The notes beneath the pieces were generated by a model. That model searched no databases. It was given only the letters and a program-made list of their open reading frames with translations, and was not told the origin of the DNA. A program made the translations under genes and the position numbers. Positions 6,277-6,346 of a stretch of DNA of 6,346 bases are shown in pieces. Source of the stretch: Bordetella parapertussis (GTDB lineage Bacteria > Pseudomonadota > Gammaproteobacteria > Burkholderiales > Burkholderiaceae_D); the NCBI GenBank assembly GCA_945867725.1, contig CAMBJI010000124.1, positions 1-6,346 on the forward strand. Reading direction: 5' to 3'. How positions within the stretch are numbered: the first letter of the stretch is position 1; each line of letters starts with the position of its first letter.

Positions 6277-6346
6277 ATGCTTCAGCTACCGAACTGGCTA
6301 CGTCAGTATCAGCGTCCATGGCTCAGTGGCGACCTCACCGCAGGCC
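6277..6346 (+). CDS. SulP-family anion transporter, N-terminus only (runs off the right edge)
   Basis: The ATG lies 5 nt after the SQR stop, and the frame stays open for 23 codons: MLQLPNWLRQYQRPWLSGDL followed by TAG. A short basic, Trp-rich start, then a W-L-x-x-D-L-x-A-G block just before the first membrane helix, is the usual beginning of SulP (SLC26-like) sulfate/bicarbonate permeases. The near-contact with sqr suggests one transcript and a role in moving sulfite or sulfate made by the pathway, or another anion; that role is inference. Only a weak purine-rich AAAGA precedes the ATG, so translation may be coupled to sqr. Confidence 0.7.
   Translation, partial: MLQLPNWLRQYQRPWLSGDLTAG

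Noticed and set aside
1..6346. CRISPR array, tRNA or rRNA gene, or prophage segment
   Set aside because: No spaced repeats, cloverleaf-like sequence, rRNA blocks or phage genes were seen on either strand.

Overview
The window looks like the chromosome of an aerobic, Gram-negative proteobacterium, most likely a betaproteobacterium. The evidence is an ExbB/ExbD proton channel pair (inner membrane, TonB-type), an E. coli-length exonuclease VII large subunit, Shine-Dalgarno-led genes and moderate-to-high GC coding DNA. From memory, exbB-exbD next to xseA is a common betaproteobacterial arrangement. The species cannot be named from this sequence.

Layout, left to right. (1) On the minus strand, exbB (360-965) and exbD (355 to beyond the left edge) form a tightly coupled pair. 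exbB very probably starts at a UUG codon, which sits at the foot of a perfect 9-bp inverted repeat. (2) A gene-free stretch of about 350 bp separates exbB from the divergent xseA and holds a tight cluster of DnaA-box-like motifs at 1109-1143. (3) xseA (1313-2683, plus) encodes the ExoVII large subunit with all expected catalytic residues. (4) A 282-bp gap ends in a plausible sigma70 promoter and a GGAGG ribosome site for a 197-residue membrane protein (2966-3559, plus). This protein resembles the membrane domain of the urate oxidase PuuD but has no cytochrome c domain. (5) A strong A-tract/T-tract hairpin at 3585-3625 can terminate transcription from both sides.

(6) The right half is a sulfide-oxidation module. 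A persulfide dioxygenase-like metallo-hydrolase (3650-4522, minus) is divergent from a 533-residue fusion (4670-6271, plus). The fusion joins a DUF442 phosphatase/rhodanese-like domain to a type II sulfide:quinone oxidoreductase. Five bases after it begins a SulP-type anion transporter that runs off the right edge. The expected logic is: SQR oxidises sulfide to a persulfide and feeds electrons to quinone; the dioxygenase oxidises glutathione persulfide to sulfite; the DUF442 domain may move sulfane sulfur; and SulP may move the sulfite or sulfate product.

The most striking non-coding signal is between these two divergent genes. A perfect palindrome with 19-bp arms (4552-4596) contains two near-consensus sigma70 promoters, TTGACT-17-TATAAT, one on each strand, lying almost exactly on top of one another. 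The same DNA therefore appears to be two mutually exclusive divergent promoters and, probably, the operator of a sulfide- or persulfide-responsive repressor whose gene is not in the window.
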